Below are positions 1-11,473 of a stretch of DNA of 64,000 bases, piece by piece. Both the position numbers and the translations under genes were made by a program. The notes under the pieces are model-generated. The model ran no database searches, had not been told where the DNA came from, and worked only from the letters and a program-made list of their open reading frames with translations. The stretch is from Endocalyx cinctus (Eukaryota; Ascomycota; Sordariomycetes; Amphisphaeriales; Apiosporaceae): contig BCKC01000002.1 in assembly GCA_001600455.1 (NCBI GenBank), positions 1,736,001-1,800,000 on the forward strand, given 5' to 3'. Position 1 is the stretch's first letter. Every line of letters begins with the position of its first letter.

Positions 1-3000
1 GGTAGATAGCGAGTTTCATGAACTTTTGGCTGATCGATGGCTCCGACCGTTACGAAATTCCAGAGCCAGAGAGGTTGTAGCACCCATGCTCTGTTTACCA
101 GAGCACGGTGGTATGGTGGTTAGCGTTCGAGATTGGCTCGGTGGCGAAGAACGTATGGGATGCCCTCTCAAATTAAACTTGGATGAGGAGTCAGAATCCG
201 ACACCGACAAAGATGACGAGAAAGAGAAGGATAAATCGGGTGCCGGTGCAAATAATGGATTCGGCAGTCTGTTAGGGGGTGGGACAACGACACAAGAAGA
301 GCGCGATGCGACTAATGACCTCAGCGAGGTGCTGCTTGACCGAGAGGCTCTGAAAACAAACGAAGTAGTTGTGCTCGCAATTGGAGATGAAGTAAGGAAA
401 AAGGCCAACACCGAATTAGGAACCATCCGGGTGGGTGCTTTCGGATACCCCATACCGGATGCGACTCTAGCCGTTGTAGATCCAGAAACTGGGTTACTGG
501 CCAGCCCGTACTCGGTTGGAGAGATTTGGGTTGATTCGCCCTCGTTATCCGGCGGCTTTTGGGCGCTACCTAAACATACGGAACAGATATTCCATGCAAG
601 ACCTTATAAGTTCGAGCCTGGAGATCCCACGCCGACTCCAGTAGAACCCGAATTTCTTAGAACTGGTCTTCTCGGCACCATCATCGAAGGCAAGGTATTC
701 GTGCTTGGATTATATGAGGATCGCATTCGACAGAAGGTGGAATGGGTTGAACACGGCCACGAGATTGCTGAGCACCGATACTTCTTCGTCCAGCACATCG
801 TAGTTAGCATCTTGCGGAACTTAAGCAAGCAAATATTTGATTGTTCGGCATTTGACGTCTTTGTCAATGAAGAGCATCTCCCAATTGTCGTGTTGGAGTC
901 CCCATCGGCATCAACGGCCCCAGCAACGTCCGGTGCTCCGCCTAGGCAGCTCGACACCGCGTTGCTGGATTCCATTGCAGAGCGGTGCATGGATGTCCTC
1001 ATGCAAGAACACCATTTAAGGGTGTACTGCGTGATGATCACAGCGCCAAATTCTTTACCTCGAGTGACGAAAAATGGACGGAGGGAGATTGGCAACATGC
1101 TGTGTCGTCGGGAATTTGATCTCGGAAATCTACCTTGCGTCTATGTTAAATTCGGTGTTGAGCACGCCGTCCTCAACTTACCCATAGGTGTAGATCCTAT
1201 CGGAGGAATATGGTCTCCTATGGCGTCCAACTCACGAGCTGATATTCTTGGACCGGTCGACAAGCAATATTCAGGAATTGACAGGCGAGAAGTCGTCATT
1301 GATGACCGGACGTCTACTCCTCTGAATAACTTTTCCAGCATCACCGATCTAATCCAATGGAGAGTTGCACGTCAGCCGGACGAACTTGCTTACTGTACCA
1401 TTGACGGAAAGGGCAAGGAAGGAAAGGGTATAACGTGGAAGAAGTTTGATACTAAAGTCGCTGCCGTCGCCCTGTATCTTCGTAACAAGGCGAAGATACG
1501 ACCGCGCGATCACGTTATGCTCATGTATACCCATTCTGAAGACTTCGTATATGCGGTTCATGCATGCATCAATCTCGGTGCTGTCATCATTCCAGCGTCA
1601 CCTATGGATGAGCGTCGTCTGAACGAAGACGTACCGGCTTTCCTCCATCTCATCAATGATTATGGCATTAAGGCTGTCCTAGTGAACAACGAGGTGGACC
1701 ACTTGCTCAAATCCAAGGCTGTTTCACAACACATCAAGCAATCTGCCCAGTTTCTCAAAATCAGCGTGCCTAGCGTGTTCAATACTTCAAAGCCGCCGAA
1801 GCAGAATAGTGGCCTTCGCGATCTCAGTATTACCGTAGATCCTGCATGGATCCAATCAGGTTATCCGGTCATCATATGGGCATACTGGACTCCGGATCAA
1901 CGCAGAATATCCGTGCAGCTTGGCCATGACACCATTTTGGGTATGTGTAAAGTACAGAAAGAAACTTGTCAGATGACAAGTTCACGGCCTGTTCTTGGTT
2001 GTGTCAGGAGTACGACAGGTCTCGGGTTCATCCATTCCTGTCTTATGGGAATATATATAGGTACCCCGACGTACCTCCTATCTCCGGTCGAATTTGCCCA
2101 AACCCCCATGTCTCTTTTCTTGACGTTGAGTAGATACAAGATTAAGGATACTTACGCAACTCCGCAAATGCTTGACCACGCGATGAATTCAATGCCAGGA
2201 AAAGGCTTCGCTCTGCACGAGTTAAAGAATCTAATGATCTCAGCCGATGCTCGACCCCGGGTGGACGTCTTCCAGAAGGTCCGTCTCCACTTCGCAGCTA
2301 CTGGTCTAGACAGAACAGCCATAAACACGGTTTACTCGCACGTCCTAAACCCCATGATTGCGTCGCGATCATATATGTGCATCGAACCCATCGAGTTATG
2401 GCTGGACCAGCGTGCTTTACGAAGAGGTCTCGTAATCCCGGTGGATCCCGAGACAGATCCAAAAGCACTTTTGATCCAAGACTCTGGCATGGTCCCTGTA
2501 TCAACTCAGATTGCCATTGTGAACCCAGAGAGCCGCCTTCTCTGCGCAGACGGGGAATACGGTGAGATCTGGGTTGAGTCCGAAGGCTGTGTTAAAGGCT
2601 TTTACGGGTCCAGAGATCCCTTTGACGCCGAACGTTTTGACGGCCGAACACTCGACGGTGATCCAAATATAAGCTACGTCAGAACCGGGGATCTTGGATT
2701 TTTACATAGCGTCAGCCGGCCAATAGGACCCGGCGGCGCACAGGTTGACATGCAAGTCCTGTTTGTACTTGGGAATATCGGAGAGACGTTTGAGATCAAT
2801 GGGCTCAGTCACTTCCCTATGGATATTGAAGCATCGGTGGAGAGATGTCATAGGAATATAGTTACAGGTGGCTGGTACGTTGTTTCTTTTGAAAGTTTAA
2901 TGGTGCATTTCACTAACTTTTTTTTCTTCATAGTGCTGTCTTCCAAGCGGGTGGTCTCGTTGTAACTCTTGTCGAGGTCTCACGCAAAGCCTACCTCGCG

Positions 3001-3639
3001 TCAATTGTCCCGGTCATTGTGAACGCGGTGCTGAACGAACATCAGATCGTTATTGATATTGTCGCATTCGTGAGCAAGGGCGACTTCCCTCGTAGTCGAC
3101 TGGGAGAAAAGCAACGCGGTAAAATTTTAGCTGGTTGGGTGACGCGCAAGATGCGTACAGTGGCTCAGTTTGCTATTCGCGATGATGAGGCCAGCGGTCT
3201 CGAGGCCATGGATCATAACCGGGCCAGCCTCGGCAGTATGAGAAGCAGCAACGCACCGGGCACTAGCTCTCTACGAAATATGGAACACGCACCTCAAATC
3301 CTGGAACAGGAAGAGCTGGACCAACAGATGAACAAGATGTCAGCTCTTCCTCCAGTGGAGCTTTCGGCTACTACGGAGAAGCACAACCAGCGACCATCTA
3401 GTATAGATACCGCTAAAGACCCAATGTCGCACACTTTCGACCAGTTTGGGGGTGAGCCTCAGTCTGCGACAAGACAACTACCTCCTCAGATTCGTCTTCC
3501 GAGCGTAGATGGCCGCGAGCCTTCTAATGAAGATATGTGGACCTCACCGCTCGGACCACCGGATCCGTCGGAAAGCGACGATCAGTGGCAGCGAGATGCT
3601 ATGATGCACATGAATCTAGCGAGTAATTTATCTAAATAA
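1..3639 (+). CDS. CPS1: Cps1/Mug62 (DIP2-like) adenylate-forming protein, 5' truncated
   Basis: The frame is open from base 2 with no start codon, so the gene begins upstream of the window. Visible exons are 2-2874 and 2934-3639; the 59-bp intron (GTACGT...TAG) restores the conserved run NIVTGG-C-AVFQAGG. About 1,192 residues are visible. The protein holds the end of one AMP-binding-like domain (AFGYPIPDATLAVVD, GEIWVDSPSLSGGFW, GKVFVLGLYEDRIRQKVEW) and a second complete one starting near SITDLIQWRVARQPDELAYC, followed by the family signature GETFEINGLSHFPMDIE and a polar tail. This double-adenylation layout is that of fungal Cps1 (named in Cochliobolus), fission yeast Mug62 and animal DIP2. 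The usual P-loop-like A3 motif of acyl-CoA synthetases is replaced by YWTPDQRR, as I recall for this family, so ordinary ligase chemistry is doubtful. Substrate unknown. Confidence 0.9.
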
Positions 3640-5305
3640 TCAGAAGGTTCAATAAGCTTAATCAGAGGATATGACGATGGAAAGAAAAGGAAAAGAAATT
3701 ACCTTCCTTCTATATGCGATGGAAGTAGGGCTTTTTAACGTCTTTATTATTTTTATTTTTCACTAGATTGGTTTACTTATTCCCTCGCGGAGTTGAAATC
3801 AGGTGGCGTATGAAGGATTTCTGGATTAGTGAATGGTTCGTGCTGCGTTCTGTTAGTCTCAGTTAACAAAAGGGAAGCCTGGCGAGAAAAAAAAAATAAA
3901 AATAAACGAGAAAAAAAAAAGACAAGATGCTATATGCCTCGGGGGATACAGTAATGTAGATTTTCACAAGGTGTGGAATATTCGGCAGAAGAGATACGAA
4001 GGAACGTTTCAAGACGACGAGAGATTGAGATGGTATTCAAGCTTTGAATCAAATGAAGGTACATAGAAATTTCATGTCAAGATGAGAAGAGACGAGATGA
4101 GGTTACCGGACATAATAGGAGCATATAGTTAGACAATTGTGTTTGATTCTGTTCGTAGATGACGAGCTGCTACTTGTTATTTTTATTATTATTATCATCG
4201 TGTAATAGTATATATCGGATGTACAGTGGCTGGCTGAGTGGCTATGAATGAAGTCAATATAGTGCGTCATATCTCTGGGAGTCTGTGATACTTAAGTTCG
4301 GCATAATCGGCGTATTTTTAAATTAATTTGCATTTTCTTCTACTTGTATACTTTTTTCCCCCCTTAATGTCTTTCGTATTTTATTCTTCTTCGTCCTTTT
4401 CCTTATCAGTTAGTAGATCAGAGGTATCTAAAGTAAGTAAATTAGACGATTCCGGTAAGAAAGGTCAAAAGCAACATGCGGTTCTTTTAAAAATAGTTAT
4501 TGGAGCTGCCTCACTTCTTGGCAAAGTACTTTATTGCAACGACAATCGGTCCTCGAAGATAATCCAATGAATGATGGATGTAACTTGCTTACCCAAACAA
4601 TCAAGCTAATCATCCTCGATGGCCAAAAGAAGAGATCAGCTCCGTATATATATGCATTCAACGAATACAACGATAGAGAATACTAAAACGGAACTGGAAA
4701 ATTGAAGATGAGATGGAGAAAACATTATACCTTGATCGATGCAGCAAAGCTTCTATCTGCATGTGCTATACTGTATGAATCACGGTTGGGGTCTTCTCGA
4801 CCAATCAGTTAGACCACGCGGCGCCGGGGGGGGGGGGGGGGACGTAACCGGCGATCGATCATGGATTATAGCAAAGGACACCGACGAATTGTGGCACTAC
4901 CGAGGGTATTCTGTAAGGCAGAATGAGGAAAGTCTTACCATATTACCACCACATTACAAGCATCACGTAGTAGTCAGTATCTTTGACTTTTTTTTTTTTT
5001 TTTCTTGACCGGTCGGTAGGCTTAGCATATATAAATATTCACCCAAATTCCCTCGAGTTTAATTTACTTTGAAGAGAATTGGAGACGACACCACTAACTA
5101 ATTAGTGCCCGAGAGTTTCGAGTAAGAAAAACATAAATAGAAATAAGTAAATAAAGCTCGCACTATATAAACCTATATATAGTTCAGTTTTACGCCAACC
5201 GGCTTTACCGGACATCTTTTACTTATAAAGTCTTTGTTTACGCAGAAAGGCTCGAGAGTCTAGGTTTCCGTCCTCCCTTCAATTATTTTGAAGAACTTCC
5301 AAGTC
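3640..5305. other. Intergenic, no gene seen
   Basis: About 1.7 kb between the Cps1-like gene and the phosphatase. It is AT-rich and holds A/T tracts, a 16-base G run at 4826-4841 and a T run near 4988-5003. The short open frames here lack ATG starts, family resemblance or splice-supported extension. The right end is presumably the phosphatase promoter. Confidence 0.6.
5164..5170 (+). promoter_or_regulatory. Candidate TATA box of the acid phosphatase gene
   Basis: TATATAA lies 142 bp before the phosphatase ATG at 5306. Position and sequence fit a fungal TATA element, but this is a motif match only. Confidence 0.35.
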
Positions 5306-7014
5306 ATGGTTTCTCTACTCACGTCCTTAAAGGGGGTGTCCCTATTTGCGACCGCTGCCCTAGCAGCGGCGAGTCTCCCGACTATCCCATCGGATAAAAC
5401 CACGCCCGTGCAACAGCGTATCGCTATCAGCGGTCCGAGCAGTAAGTAACTCAGAGAAAAGGAAAAACAAAAAAGGGGGGAGGGGCGGTATAACAAGAGA
5501 GAAAAATTCTCTATGATCTAGCCTTGAAATTTCCTCTAAATTTCTCTTTTTCTCAGGCATATCTGTCGGCTGGAACACGTACGAAAAGCTAGACCAACCG
5601 TGCGTTGACTATGGAACCTCCAACGACAATTTGTCTTTGCAGGCTTGCTCGACGTCGTCGGTAACCTACCCTACCTCGCGTACGTACGCGAACACGGTGG
5701 TACTTTCCAACCTGACCGCAGGCACGACCTACTACTACAAGATCGTGTCCACCAATTCCACTGCGGACCACTTCCTAAGTCCCAGGCCGGCTGGCGACAA
5801 GGGATCGTTCGCGATGAACGCCATCATAGATCTAGGCGTCTACGGCGCCGACGGGTAAGTATTCTTTACTAATTTATGCTGAAATATATTCTAAATATTA
5901 AATAACGTCAAGTTACACCATCTCCATGGACCAGTCCAAGCGGGACACGATCCCGAAGATCCAACCGTCTCTGAACCACACCACCATCGGCAGGCTGGCC
6001 ACTACCGTGGACGACTACGAGCTGATCGTGCACCCCGGGGACCTCGGGTACGCCGACGACTGGTTCGAGCGGGCCAAGAACATCCTCGACGGCGAGAACG
6101 CCTTCCAGGCCATCCTCGAGCAGTTCTACGACCAGCTGAGCCCCATCTCGTCCCGCAAGCCGTACATGACCAGCCCGGGGAACCACGAGGCGAACTGCCA
6201 GGAGATCCCCTACGCGGCCGGCTTATGTCCGGCGGGCCAGCGAAACTTCACCGATTTCATGACCCGCTTCGGCGGCGACATGCTGCTCTCGGACGCGGCG
6301 ACGAGCACGCGGGGAGGCGTCTTCCCTTCGACCTCGGGCAGCGACGACGCCCGCGTCAGCGCGAACAAGGCGGCGGCGCTGGCGAACCCGCCCTTCTGGT
6401 ACTCGTTCGAGTACGGCATGGTCCATTTCGTGATGATCGACACCGAGACCGACTTCGAGGACGCGCCGGACGCGACGGGCGGGTCCGCCCACCTGGACGC
6501 GGGCCCGTTCGGTCGGTACCCGGCGCAGCAGCTCGAGTTCCTCGAGGCGGATTTAGCGTCGGTCGACCGCTCCGTGACCCCGTGGCTACTCGTCGGCGGG
6601 CACAGACCCTGGTACACGACCGGGGGCGGTTCCTCGTGCACGTCCTGCCAGGACGCGTTCGAGCCCCTGCTGTACAAGTACGGGGTCGACCTCGCCGTCT
6701 TCGGCCACGTCCATAACTCGCAGCGGTTCGCGCCTGTCTATAATGGCACGGTCGACCCTAAGGGTATGAATGACCCCGCAGCCCCCATGTACATCGTGGC
6801 GGGCGGGGCGGGCAATATCGAGGGTCTGAGCTCCGTGGGCTCGAACGTCTCCTATAACCGCTTCGCGTACGCGGACGACTTTAGTTACGGGAAGATGACT
6901 TTCTTGGATGAGAATAATCTTCAGGTGGACTTTATTCGCTCTTCTACGGGAGAGATTCTGGACACGTCTGTTTTGTACAAGTCGCATACCGAGAGCTTCG
7001 TGGTTCAGAAGTAG
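5306..7014 (+). CDS. Secreted purple acid phosphatase (metallophosphoesterase)
   Basis: Exons 5306-5441, 5557-5854 and 5913-7014 join in frame to 511 residues. Both introns start GTAAGT. The N-terminus is a signal peptide (MVSLLTSLKGVSLFATAALAAAS). A fibronectin-like N-terminal domain with NLTAGTTYYYK precedes the catalytic domain. All metal-site motifs of purple acid phosphatases appear in order: DLG in IDLGVYG, GDLGYADDW, GNHE, VGGH before RPWY, and GHVH. The enzyme is expected to release phosphate from organic esters outside the cell or in the wall using a two-metal centre; several N-x-T/S sites fit secretion. The intron inside GADG-YTIS means that unspliced reading misses the first metal motif. 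Exon 3 is much richer in G/C at third positions than exons 1-2. Nothing visible shows phosphate control. Confidence 0.93.
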
Positions 7015-8110
7015 AGAGTTACTTAGCCTGGTAGGTTGGTTAGTTCGCTGCCGGGCCAGAATCATATATTTTTTGAGTAGTGACGTAGAAAAGGTAGAAC
7101 GTAATAGAATTAATGATGGTACCAATATCCAGAAGATATAAATGACCGTGCGAATTAGAATCTTTTAGAAGTAACCAGAGTGACTGATGTATAGACTATC
7201 TACGTACGCACCCCATATTGACCAGCTAAAAGTTGGTATTGTTGCTAGTACGGCTTCCACTCAAGTCTATCAACTGTTTACTATCTACGTATCCTTAACC
7301 AATATCACAAATTGCGCGCCTCGTGTAGTAGGTTGATATGGCAAAAGGACCGGACCACTCTAGAGGAGAAGGGGACGAAAGAAGTCGTCAAGAAAGCTTA
7401 AATTTAAGCCAAACTTAGAAGACCTAGAAAACTGTAGTCTTACTTTGAGGAAGAGAGAGTTTTCTCGAAGACTTGATCATCTTAGTTTTTTAACCAATGT
7501 ACTCATTCTACGTTATTCTAAATAATCTTCTTCTTTTCTAGTAGGTACTTAGCTAGGTCCCTAGGTTTATGAGTAGTGCGCTTCTCGAGATCATATAAAT
7601 TAAAGCCGTGGAGAGTAGTACAACCCAAAGAGAAATGTAAGCTAGAGAATTTTATAGGCCAAAAGGACAATAAACTTTAAGGAGTAGAAGGAAAAGCATA
7701 CGCTAGATGTGAAGTTTTTTTTTTTTTTTTTTTTTGGGCGTCAGGTTCCCCTTAGTAGCCTCATGAATTCAATATAACTAAGATTGTAGGCTAGGTAGAG
7801 GTTTAGAATTTTCTCATGAATAGTATTGTATAGGCTAGCTATACCTAGCCATCCAGTTCTGGTATCTGTTGAGCGACAGGCTGTGGTCTAGAAACATATC
7901 GAAGTCAAAGTAGCCCACGAGGCTTCAAGTCTACTCCTAGTGTTATGCCTACTAAGTATAAGTGCTATGTCTACGTACTGTTTGGGGGGGGGGCATGTTT
8001 CTGTCTCTCTATACATATTTATTAAACGTTTCTCTTGGAATTTTTTCGTGTTCTTTTTCAAACATTTACCTCTCACATCATTTCGTCATTCACCGAACAT
8101 ATCTCCAACC
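7015..8110. other. Intergenic, no gene seen
   Basis: AT-rich spacer with a 21-base T run at 7715-7735 and a 10-base G run at 7984-7993. Short open frames near 7888-8230 overlap low-complexity or repeat sequence and are not credible genes. Confidence 0.6.
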
Positions 8111-8121
8111 AAAATTCTAAC

Positions 8122-8340
8122 TACTTTCTCACTCAAACACAAAAAACATCAACCCACAAACATCTACTGATAAACTACTTTCTCACTTGGAGCCAAAAAC
8201 ATCTACTGTTCGACTACCTTCTCACTTGAACCAAAAACATTAACCCAAAGACATATTGTCCAACTACTATCTCACTTGAATCAAACATATCAACCCAAAG
8301 ACATCTTTTTCTTAACTTTATCCCACTTCAATCAAATAAG
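8122..8340 (+). repeat. Imperfect ~50-bp tandem repeat in the leader of the RING gene
   Basis: Four to five degenerate units share the order TTCTCACTTGAA, CCAAAAACAT, CAACCCAAAGACATCT and AACTAC. One unit is shortened to about 39 bp. The array ends a few bases before the ATG at 8348, so it probably lies in the transcribed leader or core promoter. Confidence 0.75.
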
Positions 8341-8347
8341 ACTCAAG

Positions 8348-10087
8348 ATGTTCACAAACATTACATCCCTTCCTTCTACTCTCTCCGATACTTCAAATCT
8401 GCTGGAGCTCAGCGGCCTCTCAACAATCACCGAATACCTAGAAATCGCAGATGACGTATGCCCCATCTGCCGGGAACCGGAAGATGGACACTCAGCCACC
8501 AAATTCGCCGGTCTCCCCTGCGGCCACAAATTCCACCCCCAGTGTCTCAAGACCTGGATGAAGACGTTGAAGGCACGGGGTAAATCACCTACCTGCCCCT
8601 GCTGCCGTAGTCGGCTCATCTACCGCGGCTGCTCGCCGACCGTCTGTCCGCTCCAAGCCGAAGAGCTGCGACCGGGTCGACAGCTAGATCCGGACTTCTT
8701 CGACGGCGCGTGTCTTACGCACCGCCTCTCTCCCCTAGCGGGCTTCATCGCGGCCATGGGATGGACTAAATATATTCTCAACAGAGCCGTTACGCTCGAG
8801 CGCGAAAGGCACCTCGAATATCTTCATACCAAGGAAGAGGATAGACCGAACAGAGACACCGCTCACGTGGTCAGCCTAATCGCGGCTTTCCAGGCGCTCA
8901 AGTCTCTGAGAAACATCCTGGCCGACGTAACGTTCGAACACATACTTCTTTACAGAACGGCCGAGATGCTGGAAATTAAGAAGATCATCGGCGCCAAAGC
9001 TTACCACGAATTTCTTGCTCATTTAAGATCCATCCGTACCTACTTGAAACAAGAGTGTCCGGAGCTGCGATCAAATTACAACAACAATAACAACAACGAC
9101 GACGACAACGACGAGGATGGCGAAACGGAGGTCTCAGAACCGCCCCCAAACGAGAACTACGCCAGCGACGCTTGGGCGCCATCCCGGATCGAGATGATGG
9201 CGGCGCTCAGCCAGCGGTTCAACGAGGCCCAAAGCATCTTGTCCCGGTGCAACGCGGCCGCCAAGATCGACGCGTGCGGGCTCGAATACGTCATAGCCAT
9301 GTACCAGCGCGAGATGAAGAAGACGCCGGAGTGCTTCGACCACGACGGGCTGCTGCAGGAGCGGCTCGCGGGGATCGGCGAATACATCATCTACCACCTG
9401 CTCCGCCGCGTCGGGTACAATAACCTGGGCGCGACGAACGAGCGCGACGGCGGCGGGCACGATGGCGAGCACGGGCGAGGGGGGTTCGAGAACGGCGAAG
9501 ACCGAGAACGAGAACAAGAACAAGAACAAGATCACCGTCACGACTACGGATACGAATACCCGTACGACGACGACGACGACAACAACAACGTCGGATACGA
9601 ATATCCGTACGATGACGACAACAACGACGACAACGACGTCGCCGACGAGGACGAAAACGAGGACGAGGACGAGGAAGAGGACGAGGAAGAGGACGAGGAC
9701 GAAACCGCGGAAGGTCTCCCGTCGCGCATCGTCGACTTTTGCGCGCAGAACGGGCTATCCGTCCAATTTCGCGGGTTACCCTGCCACTACGAATTCGTCC
9801 GGCAAGATGGCTTGACCTTCTGCCTTCCGGTCGACACCGCTCCGGGGGAGGACGGCCAGCCCCGGAATCACAACGATTGGTGGGAGCGGCACGGCCTTCT
9901 CCTGCTGATCATGGCTTGGCCCGACGTCGTTCAAATCACACCCTTGGGCGGCGAGGATGACAACGATAACGACGACGATAACGACGACGAGGAGGTAGAC
10001 GAGGAGGTAGACGAGGAGGTAGACGAGGAGGTATACGAGGAGGTGGACGAGGAGGTGGACGAGGAGGTGGACAACGACTTAGTTTGA
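8348..10087 (+). CDS. RING-H2 zinc-finger protein with acidic low-complexity tail
   Basis: Single exon, 579 residues. I chose the ATG at 8348; the open frame reaches further up but only through non-ATG codons inside the leader repeat. A RING-H2 finger has all eight ligands: C38, C41, C58, H60, H63, C66, C83, C86 (LPCGHKFHPQC ... TCPCCR). This suggests an E3 ubiquitin ligase recruiting an E2. The rest has no family I recognise: a helical middle, an Asn/Asp run, an Arg/Glu/Gln run, two YEYPYDDD blocks, a long Asp/Glu block, a small folded-looking segment around GLPCHYEFVRQDG, and an acidic C-terminus of seven DEEV-type units. No transmembrane segment. Substrate and location unknown. Confidence 0.85.
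   Translation: MFTNITSLPSTLSDTSNLLELSGLSTITEYLEIADDVCPICREPEDGHSATKFAGLPCGHKFHPQCLKTWMKTLKARGKSPTCPCCRSRLIYRGCSPTVCPLQAEELRPGRQLDPDFFDGACLTHRLSPLAGFIAAMGWTKYILNRAVTLERERHLEYLHTKEEDRPNRDTAHVVSLIAAFQALKSLRNILADVTFEHILLYRTAEMLEIKKIIGAKAYHEFLAHLRSIRTYLKQECPELRSNYNNNNNNDDDNDEDGETEVSEPPPNENYASDAWAPSRIEMMAALSQRFNEAQSILSRCNAAAKIDACGLEYVIAMYQREMKKTPECFDHDGLLQERLAGIGEYIIYHLLRRVGYNNLGATNERDGGGHDGEHGRGGFENGEDREREQEQEQDHRHDYGYEYPYDDDDDNNNVGYEYPYDDDNNDDNDVADEDENEDEDEEEDEEEDEDETAEGLPSRIVDFCAQNGLSVQFRGLPCHYEFVRQDGLTFCLPVDTAPGEDGQPRNHNDWWERHGLLLLIMAWPDVVQITPLGGEDDNDNDDDNDDEEVDEEVDEEVDEEVYEEVDEEVDEEVDNDLV
9986..10069 (+). repeat. 12-bp coding minisatellite (DEEV units)
   Basis: Seven tandem copies of a GACGAGGAGGTA-type unit encode DEEV, with one YEEV variant, at the C-terminus of the RING protein. 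The first four are almost identical in DNA; the later ones carry GTG instead of GTA, which suggests stepwise expansion. Confidence 0.9.
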
Positions 10088-10109
10088 TAATTCCGATCTG
10101 GTGCCCGTC

Positions 10110-10417
10110 TTCGATGCGAGAAATAGAGATATATATCGGGGGAAAGGAGATGTTTTCGAAAAAAAAAAAAAAAAGAAATGCAAGAGATACCCCCAAGCGT
10201 CTGGTTTTTATGGAAATGGAAATTTGTTTTGGAACACACCGGCTATTATTTTGGCTTCTTCGATGCGAGGAATGGAGAATTATCTGGGGAAAGGAGACAT
10301 GTTCGAAAAGGATAGGAAATTGGAGGGAGAAAAAAAAAGCGAGAGATACCCCTAAGCGTCTGGTTTTTATTGAAATGGGAATTTGGTTTGGAACACACCG
10401 GCTATCATTTTGGCTTC
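10110..10417 (+). repeat. Tandem duplication (~150-160 bp, two copies) after the RING gene
   Basis: Copy A 10110-10258 and copy B 10259-10417 both begin TTCGATGCGAG, both contain a purine-rich A run, and both end GAACACACCGGCTAT..ATTTTGGCTTC. They differ by scattered substitutions and by A-run length. The block starts 23 bp after the stop codon, so it is probably in the 3' UTR. Confidence 0.9.
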
Positions 10418-11473
10418 AAACACTCAAGGAGCGAAATAGGATGTCATCCCAGATATAATTGTTGTTGGTATACTATGCAGCTTAATGTAGTATATCACCA
10501 ATTCGATTATTCTTCTACACTACCCTTTTCTTCTAAATATCCGTGCGGAACGACGTGTTTCCAGCTAAGTAGATGTCAGATATAAGCGGTAAGTCTCTGA
10601 GACAGAAATGCATCGTACTCTCAGGATAAGGACCGAATTTCATATGCAAGTCTCGTAGAAAAGATGGCCTTCCGGCCGAGGAGAAAACTTCACAATGTCG
10701 TTCAAACTAAGTTCTGGGGAAAACAATGAATTACTATATGGGTGATAGGGGCGATGGTTTGATCATTAAGATCAGAGCCGTAAAATGTCTACACTTTCTA
10801 TGAAAAAGGCTGTCATCCCGAATAATTTTCGGTACCATCCCCCTCTGTATAAGCCACCAGCCCAAGACCACCATAGCCGCCCCCGACTCAGTATTAAAAG
10901 CGTACGATTTTTACTCGACAATGATATAGTATGTAATACGTAGTTAGAAATTCAAATTAATCTCAACTATCATGCAAATTCATCTAACTCATCATAATCA
11001 TTTTCGTATAAGGACCCTCTATACCTCTAACATAGTAAAATAGATGCAATAGGAAACATGACTCAAGTGGAAGTACGTATATATATACTCTTAGGTAACA
11101 AAGGAAAGACGAAACACTTCGTAGTATGAAATATTAATCGTTCTTCAAATTCAATAGGTACAAGAATATCGAGCGGGGAGAAATTTTTTTTTTCTTTTTC
11201 TTTTTTTATTTTATTTTATTTTCCTTGGATCTCCTAATAGGAGTGTGAAAAAACACTTTTTTAACTTGCCAAGCTTTTCTTTACCTCATATCTTTGATCC
11301 ATTTTTTTTTTCTTCTCTTCTTCTTAAACTCATCAAAGACAACTTCGTGGAACATGAAAAGCGTATGCATGCATTCTGGTATTTCAGACTTCTTTCCGAG
11401 GTATATATATAGTCGTAGCCCACACTCCTTAACGCCGCAAAATGGGAGACACAAATGGGGAAAACTGCATTCA
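10418..11473. other. Intergenic between convergent genes, no gene seen
   Basis: AT-rich spacer with T-rich tracts around 11185-11222. No open frame with family resemblance. The right edge is the 3' end of the minus-strand mitofusin gene. Confidence 0.55.

Noticed and set aside
4328..5008. Two short frames before the phosphatase gene
   Set aside because: One lacks an ATG start and the other crosses a G(16) run; neither resembles a protein family.
6225..6716. Arg-rich frames inside phosphatase exon 3, both strands
   Set aside because: Typical out-of-frame products of G/C-rich coding sequence.
10110..10417. Transposon or LTR from the paired ~150-bp repeats
   Set aside because: The copies are directly abutting with no internal sequence, no target duplication and no coding part, so a simple tandem duplication fits better.
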